Positions 53,264 to 62,091 of a stretch of DNA of 64,000 bases are shown piece by piece; position 1 is the stretch's first letter; the number at the start of each line of letters is the position of its first letter. Below the pieces are notes generated by a model that worked only from the letters and a program-made list of their open reading frames with translations, had not been told where the DNA came from and searched no databases. A program made the position numbers and the translations under genes. This stretch comes from Variovorax sp. ZS18.2.2 (GTDB lineage Bacteria; Pseudomonadota; Gammaproteobacteria; Burkholderiales; Burkholderiaceae_C), in assembly GCF_024701975.1 (NCBI RefSeq), contig NZ_JANLNM010000001.1:1240001-1304000 (forward strand). Direction: 5' to 3'.

Positions 53264-56200
53264 ATGCTGGCTTTCGTCGCCATGGCGCTGCTGGCACTGG
53301 CGATCTGGTTCGTCGGTCCCTTGCTGGCCGTGGATGGACTGCGTCCGCTGGCCTCGGTCGGCGTGCGCGTGGCCTTCATCGTGCTGCTGCTGGTGCTTGG
53401 CATCCTCTGGCTCGTTTCGGGGCCGTACAGCCTGGTCGGGGTGGCCGCGCTGTGCCTGCTGCTTTGGCAGGCGGGGCCTTTGCTGGACATCGGGGCGGCA
53501 AAGCCGCTCGCGTCGGTTGGCGTGCGTGTGGTGATCATTGGCGCGATCCTGCTGCTGTATGCGTTGTACTGGCTCTATCGCTTCTGGCAGGCCCTGCGCA
53601 ACAACGAAGACCTGCTCGCAAAGGTCCTGAGCTTCGGAAAGGATGCGGGCAAGGACGAGACGGCCAAGGAAGAGATCAAGACGGTCACAGCCGCAGTCCA
53701 TCGCGCCTTGGCGCAACTCAAAGGACTGCGCGGCAGTGGCGGATTGCGTCGCCTGTTCGAAGGCAATCGCTATCTGTACGAACTGCCCTGGTACATGGTC
53801 ATCGGCAGCGCCAGCGCGGGGAAAACCACGGCGCTGCTCAACGCGGGGCTGCAGTTTCCCCTGGCGCGCCAGATGGGCAATGCGTCCAAGCGCGTGGTGT
53901 TCAAGTCGGAAGGGGGCACGCTGCATTGCGACTGGTGGTTTGCCAACGAGGCCGTGTTCATCGACACAGCAGGCCGCTACACCACGCAGGAGCGCAATCC
54001 CGCAACCGATCCGGTCGAGTGGCGCGCTTTCCTTGGTCTGCTGCGCAAGCACCGCACGCGTGCGCCGCTCAATGGCGTGATCGTCGCGCTCGATGCAGCC
54101 GAGCTGCTGACCATGACCGAGATGGAGCGTGCCGAGCATGCGAGCCTGGTGCACGACCGCCTGACCGATCTGCGCCAGGAGTTGGGCATTCGTTTCCCCG
54201 TGTACGTGATCGTCACGAAGATGGATCTGTTGCGGGGGTTCAGCGAATACTTTCAATCGCTCACCAGCGAAGGGCGCATGCAGGCCTGGGGCTTCGCGCT
54301 GCCGTTCCGCGGCCTGAAGAACGCGCGGCCCGGCGTGCAGGCCCGAGACACCCTGCGCACGCAGGTGGACGCGGAGCTTGCACTGCTCAATGACCGGCTG
54401 GCCGATGGCCTTCGCGCGCGGCTGAACGAAGAGTTCGACGTCGAGCGCCGCAAGCGCCTGTTCGCATTGCCCAAGGAACTGGCTGCATTGGCTGTGCCGC
54501 TGGTGCCGATGCTGGACCAGATCTTTCTCGTCTCGCGTTTCGACAGGACCCAGTTGCACGACACGCTGCGCGGCGTGTACTTCACGAGCGGTGCGCAAGC
54601 GCATGTGGAGGTGCCCGCCGATCAACAGACGCTGGTCCAGCGACTGCAGCGCAGCCTCGGCCTGTCGGCATCTTCGAGCCTGCAGGCCGCGGGCACGTCG
54701 TCCGAGCAGGGGCAGCAAGGGTTCTTTCTCCAGGAGCTGCTGACCAAGGTCATCATCCCGGAAGCTCACCTCGTGAGGCCCAATCTGCGCTGGGAATTTC
54801 GGTTCCGGCTGTTGCGCCTGATGGGGCATGCCCTGGCGCTCGTGATCTTCGTGTGGCTGGCCGGCGCGCTGGCCGTGAGCTTCGGCAACAACCGCCGATA
54901 CCTGGACACCGTTGGCCAGCGTACCGATGTGCTCGCCGGACAGGTGAGCGCGCTGTTCGGCAGCTTCAAGCCGTCGGGCGTGCCGGATGTGCTGAACGGC
55001 GCACGCGAGCTGCCTGGCTATGCGGGGTTGGACATCGACAGCCCGCCGGGCAGCTTCCGCTATGGCCTGTACAGCGTGCCGCCAGTGCTGGCTGTGACTG
55101 CCGACACCTACGCCCAGCTGCAGGACCACACCTTGCTCCCGACCATCCTGCAGCGCATGGAGGCCGTGCTGACGCAGAGCATGAAGGACGGCGACGCCAA
55201 GACCGCCTATGAAACCTTGCGCGTCTACAAGCTCCTGCACGACAAGGACCGGTACATGAAAGGAGGCACCCGGGACGTCAGCAACTGGGTTCTCAAGGAC
55301 TGGGAGCATGCCGACAGTGCCGCTGCCTTCGGCGGACGCGCTTCGATGGCGGGCCATGCCACGGCACTCTTTTCCGGCGAGCGTCCGGTGCAATCGGCAT
55401 CGTTGCCCAACGAGGCGCTCGTGCGTGCGGTGCAGGATTTCCTGAACAGCAACACTTCGACGCAGCGCGTCTACGAACGCGCCAAGGCCGCAATGCTGCG
55501 TGAGGCCCCTCAAGAGTTCACGTTGATCCGGGCGGTCGGGCCGCAAGCCGGCACCGTGTTCTCCCGTGCCGGCGGCCTGCCTCTCGAGAAAGGGGTGCCG
55601 GGCCTTTTCACCTACGACGGATACCACGATGTCTTCAGCAAGCGGTTGCCGGAATTCGTCGGGCAGGCCATTGACGACGACGCATGGGTGATGGGGCGTA
55701 GTGCCTCGGCAGTGCTCGATGCCGCCGCTCGCAAATTGCAGAACGATCCGTTCCTCGATGACATCCGTCGTCAGTACCTGAGTGAATACGCCCAGCACTG
55801 GGAGGCCTTTCTCGAATCGATCCGCACGGTCGGGGGCAGCGACACCACCGGCACCAGCCTGGGGTTCGACCTGAGCGTGTTGCGGCAGTTTGCCGCGCCA
55901 GACTCGCCGCTGGCGCGGCTGGCGCGTGCGGCGGCACGCGAGACCACGCTGTCGCGTCCGCTGGTCGTGCGTGCCCAGGAGGAAAAGGGGTTCCTCGACA
56001 AGGCTTCCGATGAACTGAACAAGCAGACCAGCGCGATCGGCAGGAACCTTGGCATTCGCGCGGAGGAACGTCTCGAAAAGGAAATCGTCGACAACCGCTT
56101 TGCCGCATTGCGCGAGGTGGTCACGGGCCAGCCGGACATAGGCGCCGGAAACGTCGGCGCTGCCGGCGCCAAGCCGGGGCTCGAAACCATCTCGGGCCTG

Positions 56201-57217
56201 GTCAACGAGTTCTACACATTGTTGGTCGTGGCCGATACGGCGCTGACTGCGGGCAGCCTGCCACCCGGGGGCTCCGAAGTCGGTGCGCGGCTGAAGCTGG
56301 AGGCCGGAAAACTCCCGGCGCCGTTTCGCGAGGTGCTGACCGCGTTGGCCACGAGCGGTGGTGAGAAGGTGGTGCTCGGTTCCACAGGCATCCTGCGCAA
56401 CCAGGCCCAGCAGCAGCTCGATCGCATCATGGGCCTGATGGCGATGCAGGTCAGCGAACCATGCAAGCGCGGCGTGGAGGGGCGTTATCCGCTGGCCGCG
56501 GTGGCGCAGGATGCATCGATTGAAGACTTCACGCTGGTCTTCGCCGCAAGCGGCGCCGCGGACGAGTTCTTCAACAAGTACCTGGCTTCCTACGTCGATA
56601 CCAGCGTGCGTCCATGGCGCTACAAGGACCCGAATGCGGTCCAGGCCCTTGCCGGTGCCGAGGGTGTTGCCGGAGGAGCGGCGCCAGCACCCGCGACCCC
56701 GGGCCCGACATTGCTTGGCGAACTGCTCAAGCTGCTGGCTCAGAGCGGACCGAACCTTGATGCCTTCTACCGCGCTCAACAGATTCGTGACCTTTTCTTC
56801 CGCGATGCGGGAGGCAAGAAACTGGCGTGGAAGATGGATCTGCGGGTGCTCGAACTGGAACCCAGCATCACCGACCTGATCATCGACATCGACGGACAGG
56901 GCCACCGCTACATCCATGGTCCGGTGCAGGCGTTTACCGTTCACTGGCCTGGGCCGCGTGGCGGTGCAATGGCGGAGATCACGGCCAATCCGCGCATCTC
57001 GGGTCCTACCTCGACCCTTCTGGCCAACGGTCCGTGGGCGCTGTTCCGCCTGCTCGAAAAGGGGCGCATCGTGAACACGGCCACACCGGGACGATTGAGC
57101 GTCGAATACTCGTTCGACGGTCGCAAGGCGTTGATCGACATCAATTCCGGCAGCCAGCCCAATCCGCTCAGCAGCGATGTGCTCAAGGGCTTCCGTTGCC
57201 CGGGACGAGCGGCCTGA
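53264..57217 (+). CDS. tssM: T6SS inner-membrane protein TssM (IcmF/VasK); 5' end apparently frameshifted
   Basis: Core of the trans-envelope complex. In the main frame the first ATG is at 53264 (1317 residues, MLAFVAMALLALAIWFVG), without a ribosome site. In the other frame, ATG 53220 with GAGAG upstream encodes MQYLKQFLAFLF, exactly the expected TssM N-terminus, then the frame shifts at a T6-CC run (53251-53258). One extra base would fuse them to give LFSRQM or LFFRQM. Walker A GSASAGKT is at 181-188. Membrane helices are at the N-terminus and near residues 525-542. A long periplasmic domain follows. Confidence 0.92.
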   Translation: MLAFVAMALLALAIWFVGPLLAVDGLRPLASVGVRVAFIVLLLVLGILWLVSGPYSLVGVAALCLLLWQAGPLLDIGAAKPLASVGVRVVIIGAILLLYALYWLYRFWQALRNNEDLLAKVLSFGKDAGKDETAKEEIKTVTAAVHRALAQLKGLRGSGGLRRLFEGNRYLYELPWYMVIGSASAGKTTALLNAGLQFPLARQMGNASKRVVFKSEGGTLHCDWWFANEAVFIDTAGRYTTQERNPATDPVEWRAFLGLLRKHRTRAPLNGVIVALDAAELLTMTEMERAEHASLVHDRLTDLRQELGIRFPVYVIVTKMDLLRGFSEYFQSLTSEGRMQAWGFALPFRGLKNARPGVQARDTLRTQVDAELALLNDRLADGLRARLNEEFDVERRKRLFALPKELAALAVPLVPMLDQIFLVSRFDRTQLHDTLRGVYFTSGAQAHVEVPADQQTLVQRLQRSLGLSASSSLQAAGTSSEQGQQGFFLQELLTKVIIPEAHLVRPNLRWEFRFRLLRLMGHALALVIFVWLAGALAVSFGNNRRYLDTVGQRTDVLAGQVSALFGSFKPSGVPDVLNGARELPGYAGLDIDSPPGSFRYGLYSVPPVLAVTADTYAQLQDHTLLPTILQRMEAVLTQSMKDGDAKTAYETLRVYKLLHDKDRYMKGGTRDVSNWVLKDWEHADSAAAFGGRASMAGHATALFSGERPVQSASLPNEALVRAVQDFLNSNTSTQRVYERAKAAMLREAPQEFTLIRAVGPQAGTVFSRAGGLPLEKGVPGLFTYDGYHDVFSKRLPEFVGQAIDDDAWVMGRSASAVLDAAARKLQNDPFLDDIRRQYLSEYAQHWEAFLESIRTVGGSDTTGTSLGFDLSVLRQFAAPDSPLARLARAAARETTLSRPLVVRAQEEKGFLDKASDELNKQTSAIGRNLGIRAEERLEKEIVDNRFAALREVVTGQPDIGAGNVGAAGAKPGLETISGLVNEFYTLLVVADTALTAGSLPPGGSEVGARLKLEAGKLPAPFREVLTALATSGGEKVVLGSTGILRNQAQQQLDRIMGLMAMQVSEPCKRGVEGRYPLAAVAQDASIEDFTLVFAASGAADEFFNKYLASYVDTSVRPWRYKDPNAVQALAGAEGVAGGAAPAPATPGPTLLGELLKLLAQSGPNLDAFYRAQQIRDLFFRDAGGKKLAWKMDLRVLELEPSITDLIIDIDGQGHRYIHGPVQAFTVHWPGPRGGAMAEITANPRISGPTSTLLANGPWALFRLLEKGRIVNTATPGRLSVEYSFDGRKALIDINSGSQPNPLSSDVLKGFRCPGRAA

Positions 57218-57229
57218 CGCCCTGATTTC

Positions 57230-57946
57230 ATGCTCGCAAGACTGTTCGCTCCCTGGCGCGCATCTCCACCGGCTATCTGGGGCAGGCTGCCGGGTCACAC
57301 GGACCTCGTGCGCAGCGGCGTGCGGCACGGTGAAGCGGAGGCGTGGTCGCAATGGTTTGCGGCGCACGGCCTTGACGCGGACATCGACGTCACCGCGAGA
57401 GCCATGTCGGTACCGGTCGCGTTCGCGCTGCCGCCCGGCACCTTGCCGTTTGCGCGGCAACCGTTCGTGCTTGGCGTGATTGCGCTGTCCGTCGACAAGG
57501 CGGGGCGGCCTCATCCCCTGGTGATCTATCAGCAGGAGTTGCCGCGCCGGGCCATCCGGCATTTCGAGGCACAGCTTCGTCAGCCGCTCGATTGGCAGTT
57601 CTGGCTTGCGCGTGCCGTCGCCCGCCAGGCATGCATGGGTCGTGCCGATATTCACGGTCTGGAGACCACGTTGCGCGCTCTGCGGGTGGAGAGCCGCGAG
57701 TTGGAAAAGAATTTCTCCGTACAGCGCGTTCGCTGGATGCAAGCCCTGCTCGATCAGCGAACAGGCCCAGCCCCTCGCAACGATCCCGCGGCCGAACTGC
57801 ATGGCGTCCGCCATCTTCCCTGGGCCGATTGGCCGCACCGCCTGCAAGGCGCGCATGCCAAGAGCGCGTTCTGGCAACAGGACGCGAATGGCCGGTTCAT
57901 CGGTGCGGCCAACGAGCTGAAAAGATTGTGGAGCGTCTCGCCGTGA
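57230..57946 (+). CDS. tagF: T6SS accessory protein TagF
   Basis: In Pseudomonas, TagF is a post-translational repressor of T6SS that acts through the FHA protein. The 238 residues open with IWGRLPGHTDLVRSGVRHGEAEAWSQWF, the TagF N-terminal pattern. ATG 57230 is 12 bases after tssM. Its stop overlaps the next gene, an FHA-like protein (GTGA), so the two are translationally coupled. The kinase and phosphatase genes (ppkA, pppA) that usually belong to this pathway are not in the window. Confidence 0.82.
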   Translation: MLARLFAPWRASPPAIWGRLPGHTDLVRSGVRHGEAEAWSQWFAAHGLDADIDVTARAMSVPVAFALPPGTLPFARQPFVLGVIALSVDKAGRPHPLVIYQQELPRRAIRHFEAQLRQPLDWQFWLARAVARQACMGRADIHGLETTLRALRVESRELEKNFSVQRVRWMQALLDQRTGPAPRNDPAAELHGVRHLPWADWPHRLQGAHAKSAFWQQDANGRFIGAANELKRLWSVSP

Positions 57947-59046
57947 ATACGGGCACCCCTCGCACTGGTAACACTCCCGTGGCGCCGTTGATTCTTCGCC
58001 TCACCCACAGCAGTGGCGAGGCGCGCCACGAAACCATGTTGATTCCGCCGGCCGGCGCAGGCATGGCCGATAGCCTCCAACTGCGGGCCGAGCACCAGAG
58101 CGTTGGCCGAGGGGGCGTCGCCAATCTGTGCCGCATTGCCTGGCGCGGGGAAGCGGAGGGATGGCAATTGAGCAATGGCAGCTACACGCTGATGTGCGCA
58201 CGCAACGGCAAGCGGGTCCGAGCCGGCGCGGTGGTGCCTGTCGCCGTGGGCGACACGCTTGAACTGGGGCTGCTGCGCTTCGTGCTGGAGCAAGGGACGC
58301 AAAAGGCGCAACAGGCGCAGCAGGCGCCCGAACGGATGCCTGCGGCCATCGAAACACAAGCGGTCCAGTTGGCCGCGCCCGAAGACCGGGACATCGGCTC
58401 CGCGTCGCCACAAGCCTTCGAGCTGCGCGACCTGGATGGCCGGGGCAGCGACGGCGGCCGGCGAATCGACTCTCTTGCCGACCCTTTCGGCGTGCTTGAT
58501 ATCGCCGGTGCAAGGTCTCGCCCCGCCGCGGACATCTTGGCTGCATTGCTTGATGAAAGACCGCGGCTCGAAGCGCGGACCGCGCCTTCGGCAAAGCCTC
58601 TGTTCGACGCCGGACCTGCAGATGTTCTGCTGGACGAGTTGCACGAGGAGTTCGTGCGCGTGGTCCAGGATCCCGGCCAACTCGCGGGTCGCAATCCGTG
58701 GGAAGGCTTCGTGCTTCTCGGTGCAGAGGCAGCCCCCACGCTGGAAGAATTGAGCAGGCAAGCCGAGACGTATCCCTTGCTGCGCGACATCCTGCTGCCG
58801 CGCGAAGGCATCGACCAGATCATCGGGGCGTTCGAACCGCTCGCGAGATCGGGACTTCTCGATGCGGAGCCCTCGCAGGAACTGCTGGGCATGTTCGCGC
58901 CGGAGCTTGCCCGCGAAGCCACGGTCTCGTTACCCAGCCTGACGCGACGCGAGCATCACGATCTCTCGCCGGACAGCCATGTTCGGATCGGTTCGACGCG
59001 CGTGGGCGATCGCCATGGCGACAATGATCGCGAGGGTGTTCTGTGA
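57943..59046 (+). CDS. FHA-like, probable TagK-family T6SS protein
   Basis: 367 residues starting at GTG 57943. The N-terminal 120 residues look FHA-like: SVGRGGVANLCRIAWRGEAEGWQLSNGSYTLMCARNG followed by VGDTLELG. A variable Gln/Ala-rich linker is next, then a C-terminal domain with LDELHEEFVRVVQDPGQLAGRNPWEGFVLLGAEAAPTLEEL, which I associate with TagK-type proteins of Burkholderiales. This name is from memory. FHA proteins bind phosphothreonine, yet no T6SS kinase is encoded here. The stop overlaps tssG. Confidence 0.6.
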   Translation: MNTGTPRTGNTPVAPLILRLTHSSGEARHETMLIPPAGAGMADSLQLRAEHQSVGRGGVANLCRIAWRGEAEGWQLSNGSYTLMCARNGKRVRAGAVVPVAVGDTLELGLLRFVLEQGTQKAQQAQQAPERMPAAIETQAVQLAAPEDRDIGSASPQAFELRDLDGRGSDGGRRIDSLADPFGVLDIAGARSRPAADILAALLDERPRLEARTAPSAKPLFDAGPADVLLDELHEEFVRVVQDPGQLAGRNPWEGFVLLGAEAAPTLEELSRQAETYPLLRDILLPREGIDQIIGAFEPLARSGLLDAEPSQELLGMFAPELAREATVSLPSLTRREHHDLSPDSHVRIGSTRVGDRHGDNDREGVL

Positions 59047-60218
59047 AGGAGTCTCCTGCCAGACCTGCGTTGCAGGAAATGTTCACGCGATTGCGCGCTG
59101 CACCCTGGAAGTTCGGCTTCTTTGCCGTGCTGAGGCGCCTCGGCGCTTCTTGCTCGCCACAGCCTCCCATCGGGCTCGCCAGCCGTCCACAACAAGAGTC
59201 CTTTCGGTTGGGACAGGTGGCGGCATTGATATTTGCGCCGCGCGAAATTGCCGGCGCGGCGCTGCCGGGCGATCACCAACCGGCCTTTTCAGGAGCGGCA
59301 CCGCTGCGCTCGGGAAACAACCCGAACCTTCCCACGGTGCGCGTGTACGGCCTGGGCCTGCTGGGCCCGAACGGACCACTTCCGCTGCACTACACGGAGC
59401 TGATCCGCGATCGCGTCGAGAACCACAACGACAGCACGCTGGCGGATTTCCTGGATCTTTTCCACCACCGCTACCTGACGCACATGTACCGCGCGTGGGC
59501 GCAGAGCCAGGCTGCGGCGGGGCTGGACCGCGCGGAAGACGAGGCGTTCAGTCGTTACGTCGCTCGCCTCACGGGGCATGACCCGCTGGAGATCCGCGAC
59601 TCGGCACTGCCCACGCACGCCCGCCTTGCGGCCTCGACGCACCTGACCCGCGAGGCCCGCAACCCCGACGGATTGGCTGCCACGCTCGCTCGCTTCTTCG
59701 CCGTTCCCGTGCAGCTCCAGGAGTTCGTGCTGCACTGGATTCGCATCGACGACGAGGACCAGTGCCGTCTGGGCCAGGCACGCGCTTCCAGCGTCATGGC
59801 GGTGGGGGCGATTGCGGGAGAGGTCGTGGCCGATCGGCAGAACAAGTTCCGGTTGGTGATCGGCCCATTGACGCTCGACCAGTACCTGCGCTTCACCCCC
59901 CACGGGCGAGACCTCCCGCTGCTCGTCGAATGGGTGCGGGGCTTCATCGGCCACGAGTTCGTCTGGGAGGTCGAGCTGCGTCTGCGCAACGACAGCACGC
60001 CGCCCGCCCGGCTCGATGATTCGGAAAAGCTCGGATGGTCGACGTGGTTGGGCGGCTCGAAGGGCCAAGCCGCGCAGGTTGTCGGCTTCACCGTGGGAAT
60101 GGTGTTCGAGCCGGAGCAATACATCGGCGTGCGCCATCGCAGCAATATCCAGGTCACCCAGGTCACCCAGGTCACCCAGGTCACCCAGGTCACCCAGGTC
60201 GCCCAGGCCGTTCATTGA
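59043..60218 (+). CDS. tssG: T6SS baseplate protein TssG
   Basis: Baseplate wedge subunit that works with TssF and TssE. The 391 residues from GTG 59043 open with LRAAPWKFGFFAVLRRLGA, and the segment GPLPLHYTELIRDRVENHNDSTLADFLDLFHHRYLTHMYRAW is diagnostic. It is longer than the usual 330-350 residues. The C-terminal extension ends in a (QVT)5 QVA run from a 9-bp tandem repeat. TssF, which normally precedes TssG, is absent. Confidence 0.9.
   Translation: MKESPARPALQEMFTRLRAAPWKFGFFAVLRRLGASCSPQPPIGLASRPQQESFRLGQVAALIFAPREIAGAALPGDHQPAFSGAAPLRSGNNPNLPTVRVYGLGLLGPNGPLPLHYTELIRDRVENHNDSTLADFLDLFHHRYLTHMYRAWAQSQAAAGLDRAEDEAFSRYVARLTGHDPLEIRDSALPTHARLAASTHLTREARNPDGLAATLARFFAVPVQLQEFVLHWIRIDDEDQCRLGQARASSVMAVGAIAGEVVADRQNKFRLVIGPLTLDQYLRFTPHGRDLPLLVEWVRGFIGHEFVWEVELRLRNDSTPPARLDDSEKLGWSTWLGGSKGQAAQVVGFTVGMVFEPEQYIGVRHRSNIQVTQVTQVTQVTQVTQVAQAVH
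60150..60203 (+). repeat. 9-bp tandem repeat in tssG 3' end
   Basis: Five perfect copies of CAGGTCACC plus one variant copy (CAGGTCGCC). The unit is a multiple of three, so it encodes Gln-Val-Thr without changing frame. Copy number could vary between strains. Confidence 0.95.
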
Positions 60219-60237
60219 CTCCTTTCCCCCGACATCC

Positions 60238-61224
60238 ATGACCTACGTTGACAGTCCCCTCGTGCCGGCCATCGAGCTCGAGCCCTTGAACGCCAGGGCT
60301 CCTTGCGGCCCCAGTCTCGAATACGACGCGGAGTACGCCGTGCTGCTCTCGCGCATGTCGCCACGCGGCGATGCGCAATACGGGCAGTTCGTCGGAACGC
60401 CGGAAGCGCCGAACTGGGCCGAGATCGAGCGCGATTGCCGCCGCCTGCTGCTGCGGACCCGGGACATCAACCTCTTCGTCTGGTTGTGCCGGGCGCGCAC
60501 AAGGCTGGCGCAGGCCGCGGGGCTTGCACAGTCATTGGCCGTGCTCTCGGAGGTGCTGGAGCGCTGGCCCGACGCGGTGCATCCGCAGCTCGTTGTCGAG
60601 GGGGAGCGTGATCCGGCGGTGCGCGCCAACGCCCTGGCGGCGCTGGCGGACCCCGATGGATTGCTGGGCGATGTGCGGGAGATCGTTGTCGCGGCCAATG
60701 CCGCGAGGCATTTGACAGTGCGCGAAATCGAGCGAGCCTGGTCGGTGCCGCGCCTGGCCGACGCGCCGAGTCCTGAATCGGTCGCGCAGCAGCTCACCCA
60801 ATTGCGTCTTGCTGCGAACGGGGATGCCGATGCGCCGGTGAATCTGTTGTCGCAAGCGCTGCGGGCGTCCCGGCAGATCGCTGACTGGGCGGCGCGCCAA
60901 CTGAGTGGGGACGCGCCTTCGCTCCAGGCGTTGATCGACCTCCTGAAGCCTTTCGACGAAATCGACGCGATCCACCGCGCCGAGCCCGTCTCATCTCGCG
61001 AAGGCACCGAGCGCCCGAGCGTTTCCGGTCCCGCTCCGCGCGACGACGTGCTCCGGGCCATTCGTAGCGCGCGCGAGTGGTTCGAAAACCACGAACCCAG
61101 CAGCCCGGTGGCGGTGTTGCTCAAGCAGGCCGAGCGCATGGTCGGCCAGCGCTTTGCGCTGGTCGCCAATGCCATTCCGCTCGATCTGTTGCAGAAATGG
61201 GATTCAGAGGGGGAACGTGTTTGA
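60238..61224 (+). CDS. tssA: T6SS protein TssA (ImpA family)
   Basis: Organises tube and sheath priming. From the ATG at 60238 it has 328 residues. The N-terminal ImpA pattern is LEPLNARAPCGPSLEYDAEYAVLL, followed by WAEIERDCRRLLLRTRDINLFVWLCRARTRLAQ. The C-terminal domain is RDDVLRAIRSAREWFENHEPSSPVAVLLKQAERMVGQRFAL. It lies 20 bases after tssG. Its stop overlaps the next gene (TTGA). Confidence 0.92.
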   Translation: MTYVDSPLVPAIELEPLNARAPCGPSLEYDAEYAVLLSRMSPRGDAQYGQFVGTPEAPNWAEIERDCRRLLLRTRDINLFVWLCRARTRLAQAAGLAQSLAVLSEVLERWPDAVHPQLVVEGERDPAVRANALAALADPDGLLGDVREIVVAANAARHLTVREIERAWSVPRLADAPSPESVAQQLTQLRLAANGDADAPVNLLSQALRASRQIADWAARQLSGDAPSLQALIDLLKPFDEIDAIHRAEPVSSREGTERPSVSGPAPRDDVLRAIRSAREWFENHEPSSPVAVLLKQAERMVGQRFALVANAIPLDLLQKWDSEGERV

Positions 61225-61877
61225 TAGAGCTTGAGATGCAGATCTGCTTTCTGGTGACCTGCATCGCCCTGGGAGCATTCGGCGCGGGTTTGGGCGCCTG
61301 GGTCTTTTCGCTGACGGCTCGCGCGCAGTTGAAGGCGCAGCGACGGGCTTTCGAACTCGCCAGCGAGCAAGTCCAGCGGGACTTGCAGCAGGCCTTGCTG
61401 TGCGTGCCGCAGTGGGTACAGAAGGCGGCGCGCGTTGAATTGGAGCTTCTGGGGCGGCAGCACACGGAGCGCCACAGGGAGTTGCTGCGCGAACTGAAGC
61501 GCTGGCAGTCGGAGCAGGAAGACCAGAGACAGGCCGAATGGCGCGCGTTGCTGCTTGAGCCCATTGCTACCCCCGGGCCCACCAGGCCTCCCAGGCCTCC
61601 CAGGCCTCCCAGGCCTCCCAAGCCGAACACGGGGCAGCCATCGGGTCGCGAGCCGGAAAAAAGATATACACCTGTGCCGCCCCCGGCTCCTGCAGATATG
61701 GATGAAGCCATGAGCGTCCGCCGGCCGCAGCCGGTGCCTGTCGCCGTGCCGGAGGAGCCCGAAAGAGAGCTCACCGATGAGGAAATCGACGCCTTGCCGC
61801 CCGATTTGCCGCCTCCCGTCCGGCCGCGCAGCCGGAAAATGTCAGCGCCAAATAAGCCAATCCTGCGCAATATCTGA
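61221..61877 (+). CDS. T6SS-linked membrane protein with coiled coil and proline-rich repeat
   Basis: Not recognised. The start TTG 61221 is supported by GAGGGGGA about seven bases upstream and overlaps the tssA stop; ATG 61236 is an alternative. The 218 residues have an N-terminal membrane helix (residues 6-31, [20 protein letters not shown] then AWVF). A charged coiled coil (about 36-100) comes next, then a proline-rich region with four RPP units and an acidic end ([19 protein letters not shown]). Topology suggests a single-pass membrane protein. It is the last T6SS-locus gene. Confidence 0.6.
   Translation: MIELEMQICFLVTCIALGAFGAGLGAWVFSLTARAQLKAQRRAFELASEQVQRDLQQALLCVPQWVQKAARVELELLGRQHTERHRELLRELKRWQSEQEDQRQAEWRALLLEPIATPGPTRPPRPPRPPRPPKPNTGQPSGREPEKRYTPVPPPAPADMDEAMSVRRPQPVPVAVPEEPERELTDEEIDALPPDLPPPVRPRSRKMSAPNKPILRNI
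61584..61619 (+). repeat. 9-bp tandem repeat coding for Arg-Pro-Pro
   Basis: Four perfect copies of AGGCCTCCC in frame, giving (RPP)4. This is the second 9-bp in-frame repeat within 1.5 kb, although the unit differs from the tssG one. Confidence 0.95.
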
Positions 61878-61880
61878 GCG

Positions 61881-61949
61881 CCCCCAGGGCCGGGCTGCGC
61901 CCAGCCCGCCCCCCGTGGGGGATCAATTCAAGTGGCAAAGCCACATTGA
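61881..61949. terminator. Hairpins ending the T6SS locus
   Basis: GGGCTG at 61892-61897 pairs with CAGCCC at 61902-61907, enclosed by C5 and G5. A second hairpin, GTGGC-AAA-GCCAC at 61932-61944, is extended by TCAA and TTGA. No strong T run follows. The rest of the gap to clpS (to 62091) shows no gene. Confidence 0.45.
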
Positions 61950-62076
61950 CTTGAGAGCAGGCCGGCAATTCGCCGATTTATTTCACGCCTCGTGTTGTCG
62001 TGCGCGACGCAAGCCCCTTGATTTGTCGAATACGCGCCACCAAGTCCTCTCGCGTCGGCACGGTGCTTGCACGCTC

Positions 62077-62084
62077 TATAGAAT
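62077..62084 (+). promoter_or_regulatory. Candidate -10 for clpS
   Basis: TATAGAAT lies directly before clpS (start 62092), so it is too close to give much of a leader. No good -35 is seen. It is weak evidence only. Confidence 0.25.
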
Positions 62085-62091
62085 CTTTTTC

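Noticed and set aside
53141..57877. 1578-codon minus-strand frame opposite tssM and tagF
   Set aside because: No conserved domain, composition typical of an antisense shadow; TssM motifs lie on the plus strand.
60150..60203. CRISPR-like array
   Set aside because: The 9-bp units are contiguous with no spacers and lie in frame at the end of tssG.
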